Assembly: GCA_001411745.2 (NCBI GenBank)
Contig: LIQB01000013.1
Span: 1 to 64,000, forward strand
Direction: 5' to 3'
DNA length: 64,000 nucleotides
DNA from: Psychrobacter glacincola
GTDB taxonomy: Bacteria > Pseudomonadota > Gammaproteobacteria > Pseudomonadales > Moraxellaceae
Every line of letters starts with the position of its first letter. The first letter of the stretch is position 1. A program made the position numbers and the translations under genes. Below the pieces are notes generated by a model. The model worked only from the letters and a program-made list of their open reading frames with translations. It ran no database searches and was not told the DNA's origin. Of this stretch, positions 57,099 to 64,000 are shown piece after piece.

Positions 57099-57989
57099 TT
57101 ATTGCTGCTTAGCTAGCCAATCGACTGCCATTTGCCAAAGCTGCGGTGCTTTAGCGTTGGTTCTGCTACTAAAATAGCGCATATGACCGATGCTGTTTAG
57201 ACCAAAGTCTTTGGGATCTAAAAAGTGCTTTTCGACTGGCATTTTAGTAAAAACACGAATCATATCATCCATATTTTTGCTATTGGCAATGTCATCATCA
57301 CTAAACCCCAGCCATAATGAGGGCATAGTAATGTCATTGTAAAAGTGCTTTTGTATACTTTTGCCAAAGGCTGTTTTGATATAGCCTGCGCCATTACACC
57401 ATTCGCGCCACTGCCGAGACACGCCCCGTGGTAGCGGTTCGCCCATACCAATTTTATCTGACGGCGTGTACCCTAACGCCAAGTTGGCGAGTGGAATAAA
57501 GGCATCCATAAAACCCATCGCTTTGAATTTATAGGGCATGCTCATATTTTTAATACGACCTGATGAGCAGGCGACATTGAACACTGAAGCGAGCGCACTA
57601 TAATTTGGCATCAAACCTATCAGCTGACCGCCTGCACTATGACCAATTAAATGATAAGTGGCGTCGGCAAATTCATCTTGCAACGCATCAAGGACGGCTG
57701 GCATATCATGGCGACCCCAGCTAATCAGCGATGCATCGCATTTAGCCAATGCAGACGACAGCGATTCACCAATGCCTTCATTGTCAAAGGTTAGTACACC
57801 AAAGCCATTTTCTGCTAAGTGAGTGGCAAAATTGTGATAAAACTGGCGCTTGATACCCGTTGCTGGCGCGATCATAACCGCTTTTTTTACCTCATTTTTA
57901 GGGCGATAGACAGTCGCTGCCAATGCCTGATTGCGCTCAGTCATGATACTCAGTGAATAAATATCCGTCTGATACTGTTTATTTTCCAT
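57099..57989 (-). CDS. Alpha/beta fold hydrolase (S33-like)
   Basis: A 296-residue hydrolase. Nucleophile Ser in GHSAGGQLIG, the acid probably Asp in LGFSDDDIAN, and His in SIGHMRYF near residue 269. GIGESLSS and GVLTFDNEG are typical. No signal peptide. The spacing fits serine aminopeptidase/monoacylglycerol lipase-like hydrolases found in many gammaproteobacteria; no substrate is evident. Confidence 0.88.
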   Translation of the reverse strand: MENKQYQTDIYSLSIMTERNQALAATVYRPKNEVKKAVMIAPATGIKRQFYHNFATHLAENGFGVLTFDNEGIGESLSSALAKCDASLISWGRHDMPAVLDALQDEFADATYHLIGHSAGGQLIGLMPNYSALASVFNVACSSGRIKNMSMPYKFKAMGFMDAFIPLANLALGYTPSDKIGMGEPLPRGVSRQWREWCNGAGYIKTAFGKSIQKHFYNDITMPSLWLGFSDDDIANSKNMDDMIRVFTKMPVEKHFLDPKDFGLNSIGHMRYFSSRTNAKAPQLWQMAVDWLAKQQ

Positions 57990-58275
57990 GCTGTAACCTT
58001 CATATTGTTAGGGTTCTATGCGGTGTGGAGTGGTTATTTATTTGCAATTATTTATCAATAATCTGCTCTTAAAATGTAGTCATTACGTAGTGATAAACCG
58101 CTTAAATTAGCTGATAGCCACCTGATAGCATCGCTTATGTTAAGATAAATGCTGGCAAGCAAGGCGTTCAATTGTGACTTTCAAGTTCTATGCTATTTAT
58201 CTGGGGTGGTATTATCCATTAGGGTTTTAACGAGTATTTAACAAAAACAATCGATATAAAAATTAAGGAAGCTAT

Positions 58276-58953
58276 ATGCAAATGAAAATTAACAATGACA
58301 CTTATGAAGTCATTACCAGTCAAGATATTACCAATATTGAAAAAGCAGTGGATAAATCAACGTTAACGATGCCGTTGGTAGCGGTTTATTGTGGTTCGCG
58401 TTTGGGCAATAATGAAGTCTACGAGCAGGCAGCCCGCGAGTTGGGTAGTGCGCTTGCTGACAATGGCATGGGTTTGGTCTACGGCGGCGCGAGCATCGGG
58501 CTGATGGGTGCCGTTGCAGATGAAGTGATTCAAGGCGGCGCACAAGCGGTCGGTGTGATTCCAACCTTTATGCTCAAACATGAGATTGCTCATGAGCAGC
58601 TGACTCGCCTGCATCTGACAGATACCATGCACACTCGCAAAACCGTGATGGCGGAGTATGCAGATGCTTTTATTACCTTGCCGGGCGGGCTTGGTACTTT
58701 AGAGGAAATTATGGAAATCGCCACGTGGCGTCAGCTCTATCAACATGAAAAACCGATGATTATTTTGAATATCAATGGTTTCTATGATCGTATGATCGAG
58801 CACTTAAAATATACGGCTGACCAAGGTTTTATGAAGCAAGAAGATCTGGAGCGTTTGGTGGTATGTAACACGATTAATGAAGCTATTGAGCTATTAAAAA
58901 CAGTCGTAAAAATAGACGATGCAGTCGATACTGAAAAAATGGCTGGTAATTAA
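58276..58953 (+). CDS. LOG family protein (nucleotide 5'-monophosphate phosphoribohydrolase type)
   Basis: A 225-residue Rossmann-like protein. VYCGSRLGNNEVYEQAARELG, GLVYGGASIGLMGAVAD and the diagnostic PGGLGTLEEIMEIATWRQL identify the LOG/TIGR00730 family, whose members split cytokinin-type or purine nucleotide monophosphates into base and ribose phosphate. About 35 residues precede the core. AAGGA lies 6 bases before the ATG. Single gene, own terminator. Confidence 0.93.
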   Translation: MQMKINNDTYEVITSQDITNIEKAVDKSTLTMPLVAVYCGSRLGNNEVYEQAARELGSALADNGMGLVYGGASIGLMGAVADEVIQGGAQAVGVIPTFMLKHEIAHEQLTRLHLTDTMHTRKTVMAEYADAFITLPGGLGTLEEIMEIATWRQLYQHEKPMIILNINGFYDRMIEHLKYTADQGFMKQEDLERLVVCNTINEAIELLKTVVKIDDAVDTEKMAGN

Positions 58954-59005
58954 GAGTACGTATTTCTATAGATGAATACTTTTATATATAAATGTTTTCA
59001 TCTAT

Positions 59006-59051
59006 AAAAAAGGAGAGAAGGGCTGATTGTTAGCCCTTCTCTCCTTTTTTT
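59006..59051 (+). terminator. Terminator of the LOG gene
   Basis: Stem GGAGAGAAGGGCT / AGCCCTTCTCTCC with a 7-base loop flanked by A and T runs. It can also act for the convergent FAD oxidoreductase. Confidence 0.95.
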
Positions 59052-59075
59052 GTTCAATTTTTAATAGAACGCTTT

Positions 59076-60692
59076 TTATATCTCAGTAGCACTTGCATCA
59101 TTAGCCGTGTTGAAACCCTTTAAAGTTGTCTCGCCAATACCGTGATTCACATCAGCCATTGCTAATGGAAAGCCTCGTTGCTCAGCCAATGTACGCGCGA
59201 CTTTATCAATCGCCATGCTATCGTGTTTTGTCAAATACGCCCAATTATGAGCATAACGATTGCGGTTGGCTGGCGTGTCATGATCGATTAAGCCAAGTTC
59301 AGTCAATTCATCAACGATTTGATCGGCAGCAATCAAAGTCGAGGATGCTTTGACGTTTTCTGCACGAGCATAGCGAATATTAGAGTACAAGCTCACATCA
59401 GCTACTCGCAGCGTATCGTCCTCACCAGGAATTTGCTGCCCACCATATAGCGCGTTACCGACCGTACGTGCGCTATGGAAGGTTGGTACAAACTCCGCCA
59501 CATAATCAATCGCTTGCTGACTACGCGCTTGTAACGGTGCTTTATCCCAGCCATCTTCGATATAGTGCACATACTGCGGCGGCAGCTTAGGTTGGGCGCT
59601 GTCTTTGCTAGAGGCGACCAAGCCATCATCGAATAGCGTGATAAATTTGCTCATGCCATGTATTTGAAAATAACCACCGGGGTAAGGCGTGAGTTGTGCC
59701 ATGCCTTCTGGTGTGCCGCGACTGCCATAAACGATAATCTCTGGTATCTGTCCGCCGGTATCATCCCAGTGGGTAATATAAGACGATTTAAACTCGACCA
59801 TACGCGTGACTTTGACCCCGACCATATCATCGATGACGCCAGTACGAAAACCGCAAGCGTTGATTAAGTAATCCACTTCGATAGATTCGGTTGTATTTTC
59901 AGTTGCAAATTTGGTTGTAAGCTGATTTTCAGAGCTGGCAGCTCGTTGATAATCAATACGCCATTTAGTGACATGATGGTCTGCGTTTGAGCAGTTTTCA
60001 CAATCAACAGGCATGACTTGCTTAACCTGTGTATCGGTAAAGACGTGAGCATGCTCATAATCTGCTAATGCCAATTGTGCAGAGGCTGCTAAACGGAAAA
60101 TATTCCAGCCGTACTCTTGCACGACAATCAGTGGAAACTTGACTTTATTTAAGTCCAAATACTTAGCGACTGGTATCATCCATTCATCAACCGAGCGCGG
60201 CACAGTGACTTGTTCACGTTCTGACAGCGCAATGAGTTGCTCATGACTATAAAGCTGATAGTAGTTTTCAGGTTCGCCCAACACTTTGTTATTAGCATCT
60301 TCGGCGATAAGCTTACGATACGCATCAGTCAAGATATCAAGACGTGGTAGCAAGTCTTCTGGCAAGCCCTCATCGCGAGTTGGTACGGCAAATACTGTTG
60401 GGCGAACATCGATGGTATAAGGATAAAGGCGCAATATATCGATACATTGTTTGAGGAGAGCCACACAATCTTCATCAGGAATCTCGCGGTATAGATTGCC
60501 GCCAGCATGCAAGTGACACATCGGTGGACCATCAATCAGCGATTTGTTTTTTTCAAATACATAAGTTTCAAGCCCCAATGCCGCAAGGCGGATAGCAATG
60601 GTTGCTCCTGCCGTACCGCCACCAAGAATACCGACACGTTTGGCAGAGTGCGCTTGGTTTTTCACTGGGTTTTTAATGAAAGAGTGAGTCAT
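59076..60692 (-). CDS. FAD-dependent oxidoreductase of unknown substrate
   Basis: A 538-residue protein with an N-terminal dinucleotide-binding GGGTAGAT (25-32) and VFEKN, and a later FAD-family block EVDYLINACGFRTGV near 300. PPMCHLHAGGNLYREI (residues 56-71) has Cys and two His near the flavin region. I recognise the family only as a DAO-like/FAD-binding oxidoreductase. Residues 250-280 hold a low-complexity Ser/Asn/Thr stretch. No operon partner. AAGGA lies 14 bases upstream of the ATG, a little far. Confidence 0.82.
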   Translation of the reverse strand: MTHSFIKNPVKNQAHSAKRVGILGGGTAGATIAIRLAALGLETYVFEKNKSLIDGPPMCHLHAGGNLYREIPDEDCVALLKQCIDILRLYPYTIDVRPTVFAVPTRDEGLPEDLLPRLDILTDAYRKLIAEDANNKVLGEPENYYQLYSHEQLIALSEREQVTVPRSVDEWMIPVAKYLDLNKVKFPLIVVQEYGWNIFRLAASAQLALADYEHAHVFTDTQVKQVMPVDCENCSNADHHVTKWRIDYQRAASSENQLTTKFATENTTESIEVDYLINACGFRTGVIDDMVGVKVTRMVEFKSSYITHWDDTGGQIPEIIVYGSRGTPEGMAQLTPYPGGYFQIHGMSKFITLFDDGLVASSKDSAQPKLPPQYVHYIEDGWDKAPLQARSQQAIDYVAEFVPTFHSARTVGNALYGGQQIPGEDDTLRVADVSLYSNIRYARAENVKASSTLIAADQIVDELTELGLIDHDTPANRNRYAHNWAYLTKHDSMAIDKVARTLAEQRGFPLAMADVNHGIGETTLKGFNTANDASATEI

Positions 60693-61191
60693 TGTCGTTG
60701 TTATATCCTTAATAGCAGTTACAGCAGGTCATGCTCGGTGTATTTGTTAAATGTTTTATTCTAAAATCTTATTTTAAAATTTTTGTCCTAATGGATGTTG
60801 TTCTAAGCCGTTTATAACTATCGATATGCGTGCAAAGGACGTCAAGTTCAATATGCATATGAAGCCGCAAGGGTCATATTTGTCATTGTGTAGTAATTCT
60901 TAATGTGTATAGAGTATTCTACGAAAAATGACAACCAATATGACGGCAAATACGTAAGTAGATACGTGAGTTTTGTCAATGAATGGCTATGCCAGTTTAA
61001 CCAATTTGCAAATATATAAGCTTTTGTAAATTTATATATGGATAGAAACGACTGTGCTGTTGCATATGCTATATTAAAACTGCTCAAAGTCAGCAGTAGG
61101 GTTTTTTTGCCGTTTAAATCGTCTGACGATGAGAAAAATCCAAATAAAAACTTATGATGACAATCACAATCAAAATGACAAGGAAGTTATT
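60693..61191. other. Divergent region FAD oxidoreductase / lipoprotein gene
   Basis: This is about 500 bp, very AT-rich. An ORF on the minus strand (60848-61087) is rejected as noise. No RNA gene or repeat found. Confidence 0.45.
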
Positions 61192-61626
61192 ATGAAACGT
61201 ATGCTTATATTATCGGCTCTCACCGGTGTTTTAACGCTTACTGGTTGTACTACGTTAAACAATGTATTCGGCAATGATGATTCTGGCATGCATGATGTAC
61301 AAGCCACCAATAAAAATACCGCGCCAGTCGCGAGTAAAAACGGCATGTTAGTCGATGCAAGCAATCACATGACCTTATATACCTTTGACAAAGATGGGAT
61401 GAATAAATCAGAGTGTGGTAGTGCTTGTCTAATTGCTTGGCCAGCATTTATGGCACCGAGTAATGCCAAAGCGTCAGGGCAGTTTGCAGCATTTCAACGT
61501 GAAGATGGCAAGTATCAATGGGCGGTAAATGGTAAACCGTTGTATTTCTATGCCAATGATACCAAGGTCGGCGATAAAGATGGCGACAATAAACTGGGCG
61601 TTTGGCATATCGTCAAAACCAAGTAA
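61192..61626 (+). CDS. Small lipoprotein with a COG4315-type 'secreted repeat' domain
   Basis: A 144-residue lipoprotein: signal MKRMLILSALTGVLTLTGC with the lipobox Cys at 19, then a Ser/Asn-rich linker, then a PF03640-type domain (MLVDASNHMTLYTFDKDGMNKSECGSACLIAWPAFMAP) with two cysteines and YQWAVNGKPLYFYANDTKVGD. The family is widespread in bacteria with no settled function. The ATG at 61192 has AAGGAAG just upstream; an earlier ATG at 61129 would bury the signal. Confidence 0.9.
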   Translation: MKRMLILSALTGVLTLTGCTTLNNVFGNDDSGMHDVQATNKNTAPVASKNGMLVDASNHMTLYTFDKDGMNKSECGSACLIAWPAFMAPSNAKASGQFAAFQREDGKYQWAVNGKPLYFYANDTKVGDKDGDNKLGVWHIVKTK

Positions 61627-61667
61627 AGTAAGCCCATTGTCTACCGAAATGAAAGACAATTAGCATC

Positions 61668-61699
61668 AAAAAAGCAGCCATCGTAATGGCTGCTTTTTT
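61668..61699. terminator. Bidirectional terminator, lipoprotein gene / FemAB-like gene
   Basis: Stem GCAGCCAT / ATGGCTGC with loop CGTA, A-run left, T-run right. Very like the one at 62973. Confidence 0.92.
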
Positions 61700-61735
61700 A
61701 TTGGCTTGAATGATTAGAATCGTAAAATAACGCGA

Positions 61736-62824
61736 TCAAATATCTGCCAAAGCTTCCGCTTGTTCAATTTCCAAGATAGTTTCTTTAGTAGGCTCTTTTC
61801 TATATAAAGGGAAAAAGTCGGAGCGTAAATCATTTTCGGTGAACCAGCTATCAGCGACTAATGCTGCGTATTTTGCTGGATTAACGACAAGTCTATAGGT
61901 TTTGAATAATAACTCTTGTGAGCTAAACCCTTTCTTATACTCATACAAAGAATCTAGATTAGAGCCTACGCCGCCGCCAAGATGCAGTAATTTATAATGG
62001 TTGGTTCGACCCCAATCACGAGCCACATGGGTAATAAGTTTGGAAGGTTGTAGATGGGTATAGGCGTTGAGCGTGCCTCCGAGATGAAATTGCATAATGC
62101 CCGATTCTTTACAGATTGTGTAGATAGAAGAACCAATCGCTTTATTATCCTGATAGGCAGTTATCAGTAGTATTCTGTCTTGCAAATTTTCGAGCAGATT
62201 AAAAAAGTAATCATCATCAAAGAAGTAGTACTGATCTGCCTTCACCTGCGCCATCGTTTCTTTGTAAATATTGGAAAACATCACTGCATTCTCTCTGGTT
62301 AAACGCTCAATTTTTGTCACGACATCCATTTTTAAGGCTTTTTTAATGCCTCTACGATGACGATTTTGAGTCTCACTCCAGTGCTCCTCTTCAGATTTAC
62401 CCAAGTCAGACATCAATGTCAATCCATGAGTGAGTGCTTTGCCGACCGTTGGTAGCCACTCTTTATTGATGATTGGATGCAGTCGCATGAATAAAGACAC
62501 ACAGCCTTTTGCTAAGAGAAAGCCCCTTACTTCTGCCAATATTATGTCTAATTCGGCATCAGTGAGAGACTTATCCATGACAGGACCGCCGTAACCATAA
62601 GTAGAAGTCGCATCCCAATGCTCTGAGTCGAGTTCTCTTATAATGAGAGGTAAAAAGATTTTTTTATTGTTATAAGTGGCAATCACTCCTTGAGGAGTGC
62701 CTTTATCGACAATAGCTGACGCAGCAATCCAACCAGATAAGTGATAAATATCAAAGTGATAATCAGCGATGTTTTTATCCCAGTCTTTATTTATCTCGGC
62801 AAAGTCTACCTGTACTGTATCCAT
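61736..62824 (-). CDS. FemAB/GNAT-like acyltransferase
   Basis: A 362-residue protein of the FemAB-like (GNAT_acetyltransf_6) superfamily. The N-terminal part has ...DIYHLSGWIAAS and FLPLIIREL; the C-terminal part has GSSIYTICKESGIMQFHLGGTL and LHLGGGV with YEYKKGFS. Families with this double-GNAT architecture attach amino acids or acyl groups; in Gram-negatives they often modify surface polysaccharides or lipids. No signal peptide. GGGAG lies 6 bases before the ATG. Single gene. Confidence 0.83.
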   Translation of the reverse strand: MDTVQVDFAEINKDWDKNIADYHFDIYHLSGWIAASAIVDKGTPQGVIATYNNKKIFLPLIIRELDSEHWDATSTYGYGGPVMDKSLTDAELDIILAEVRGFLLAKGCVSLFMRLHPIINKEWLPTVGKALTHGLTLMSDLGKSEEEHWSETQNRHRRGIKKALKMDVVTKIERLTRENAVMFSNIYKETMAQVKADQYYFFDDDYFFNLLENLQDRILLITAYQDNKAIGSSIYTICKESGIMQFHLGGTLNAYTHLQPSKLITHVARDWGRTNHYKLLHLGGGVGSNLDSLYEYKKGFSSQELLFKTYRLVVNPAKYAALVADSWFTENDLRSDFFPLYRKEPTKETILEIEQAEALADI

Positions 62825-62972
62825 CTTTCTGCTCCCTCAGCGTTATGTTTTATATTCGTAAATCCATATATATGAATATAACAATAAAAACTGAGGTTAA
62901 CAAGCAAATGGAAAGTATTTATGCGATTTATTGAATATATATAAATGTCGAGTGAGTTGATTCATTATTGTC

Positions 62973-63006
62973 AAAAAAGCAGCCATTATGATGGCTGCTT
63001 TTTTTT
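62973..63006. terminator. Terminator between FemAB-like gene start and yceI gene
   Basis: Stem GCAGCCAT / ATGGCTGC with loop TATG, A-run left, T-run right. It lies downstream of the yceI-type gene on the minus strand and upstream of the FemAB-like gene. Confidence 0.92.
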
Positions 63007-63062
63007 AGAGTATGTAGAGTATGTAGAGGAAGTAGCGATTTGTGCTTGGCTAAAAATTAGAC

Positions 63063-63686
63063 TTATTTAGATTTTTTGTTGGTTTGCGCTTTTTTCTCTA
63101 TCAACTCACCATCGATTTGGATCGGGACATTGGTGGTAATGCCATCCGCGAAAGCTGTCATACCATAGGCTGCGCGATCAATATTACCCGTTGCACGGAA
63201 GCCAATAACTGGCTCTTTGGTAAGAGGGCTGTTGGCGATTTTATTCAAAGTCACATCCAAAGTTAATGGTTTGGTTTGACCTAACATAGTAAAGTCACCT
63301 GTGATCTTGGCTTGTTGCGGATTTATAAATTTTACGCTGGTTGATTTAAAGGTCATGGTTGGATATTTGGCGACGTTAAAAAATTCAGCCTTTTTTAAAT
63401 GCTCATCACGTGCATTCCAATTGGTGTCAATGCTATCGGTTGCAATGGCGAAGCTCATATTGGTTTTACTGGGTGCTTTAACATCGTAATTAACGACCCC
63501 TTTGACGTCGTTAAAATGACCCATGGTGGTTGAAAATCCTAAGTGATTGACAGAAAATCCCACACGGGTGTGCGAGTCGTCTAATTGCCATTGACTAGGT
63601 AATGCAGCACTTGCAACAGTGGTGAGTGACAGTGCTGAGCTGATAATCAGGGCTTTTGCGCTATTCTTCATAACAGTATTTATCAT
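63063..63686 (-). CDS. YceI family exported protein
   Basis: A 207-residue periplasmic protein of the YceI lipocalin-like family, which binds polyisoprenoids. Signal peptide to about residue 28 (VASAALP). The mature part WQLDDSHTRVGFSVNHLGFSTTMGHF and later SIDTNWNARDEHLKKAEFFNVAKYPTMTFKST are family hallmarks. AAGGA lies 8 bases before the ATG at 63686; a second in-frame ATG 15 bases on is a possible start. The C-terminus is Lys-rich. Confidence 0.94.
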   Translation of the reverse strand: MINTVMKNSAKALIISSALSLTTVASAALPSQWQLDDSHTRVGFSVNHLGFSTTMGHFNDVKGVVNYDVKAPSKTNMSFAIATDSIDTNWNARDEHLKKAEFFNVAKYPTMTFKSTSVKFINPQQAKITGDFTMLGQTKPLTLDVTLNKIANSPLTKEPVIGFRATGNIDRAAYGMTAFADGITTNVPIQIDGELIEKKAQTNKKSK

Positions 63687-64000
63687 TATATTGTCCTTAT
63701 TGAGTGTTTATAAATAGTGGGTGCTTGATTAATGAGGCGTAATAAGACGGTATCCATCATTATTGAAAAATGACAAATATTAAAAACAAATTATTAACTA
63801 AATCTAAACTTAAAATAATTATTGATTATTTAAACTAATTTGATATTATACTTACATACCGTATACCTCTCAACAAAATAGAGATTTTGGTGACAACTTA
63901 TCACATATATCACTCACAACTGCTGCTTGCGTCTAGCGGTAAAAACCGTTAAAATCGCGGTTTGATTTTCCCGCTGGGGAAAGGCTAAGTGAGCAGAGGA
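63687..64000. other. Intergenic region at the right edge
   Basis: This is 314 bp, AT-rich near the yceI gene. Towards the end a hairpin AAACCG / CGGTTT (about 63946-63964) lies in a G+C-rich stretch. The window stops before any gene start is visible; the last 60 bases may be the leader of a plus-strand gene. Confidence 0.4.

Noticed and set aside
60848..61087. 79-codon minus-strand ORF
   Set aside because: Low-complexity aromatic/Ser/Thr-rich product, no ribosome site, lies in AT-rich divergent promoter DNA.

Overview
The window is about 42% G+C by eye and reads as chromosomal DNA of a gammaproteobacterium in the family Moraxellaceae, most likely Psychrobacter. The basis is protein style, the AT-rich intergenic regions, a fadBA locus, a tig/clpP/clpX cluster, cmoAB, and interspersed short repeats. 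This placement is inference; no database search was possible. There are no insertion sequences with a transposase, no prophage, no tRNA genes and no CRISPR array. The window is mostly housekeeping genes with a few isolated accessory genes.

Layout. At 1-136 lie the 3' end of a 5S rRNA gene and its terminator, so an rRNA operon ends here. 452-3344 is a TRAP transporter operon (dctP, dctQ, dctM). 3668-5993 holds a cytosolic 5'-nucleotidase, an intact rhomboid protease and a membrane protein of unknown function. 6354-8487 is a two-gene sodium:solute symporter (DUF4212 small subunit plus large subunit). 9599-13053 carries an alanine/glycine:cation symporter and, convergent to it, ETF-ubiquinone oxidoreductase. 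13460-18660 holds a DUF1285 protein, glutamate racemase, a DUF4062 protein, a small acidic protein and an MltB-type lytic transglycosylase. 18981-20696 is a lone DUF262/DUF1524 (GmrSD-like) gene. 20796-26625 holds DUF1499, tpm, msrA, cmoA, cmoB, DUF1176 and DUF2788 genes. 27362-33742 holds argS, a SPOR protein, an orphan PTS IIC, a TsdA-like dihaem cytochrome and a short-chain dehydrogenase. 33968-39061 holds clpX, clpP, tig and rdgB. 39619-43117 holds sodB, an orphan SLATT-domain protein, DUF72 and ispA. 43876-47466 is fadB-fadA. 47701-49422 encodes a large rhomboid-fold protein whose catalytic residues are all replaced. 49625-55577 holds an isochorismatase-like hydrolase, an HD phosphohydrolase, DUF1287, psd, dtd and phoB-phoR. 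55574-63686 holds an M23 peptidase, an ExoX-like exonuclease, an alpha/beta hydrolase, a LOG protein, an FAD oxidoreductase, a small lipoprotein, a FemAB-like acyltransferase and YceI.

Functional links. fadBA supplies electrons through acyl-CoA dehydrogenases and ETF to the ETF-QO encoded at 11209. cmoA/cmoB form one tRNA-modification pathway. phoB has a well-formed Pho box upstream, so phoBR looks autoregulated, but the PhoR copy has no membrane segment.

The most notable items are: (1) a rhomboid pseudoprotease; (2) an orphan SLATT effector-type protein and an isolated GmrSD-like gene, both candidate immune genes without the usual partners; (3) a ~175-bp MITE-like family with three copies; (4) a ~72-bp nested palindromic repeat family with three copies, one inside the fadB-fadA gap; (5) a soluble PhoR. 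No clearly new multi-gene system is evident.
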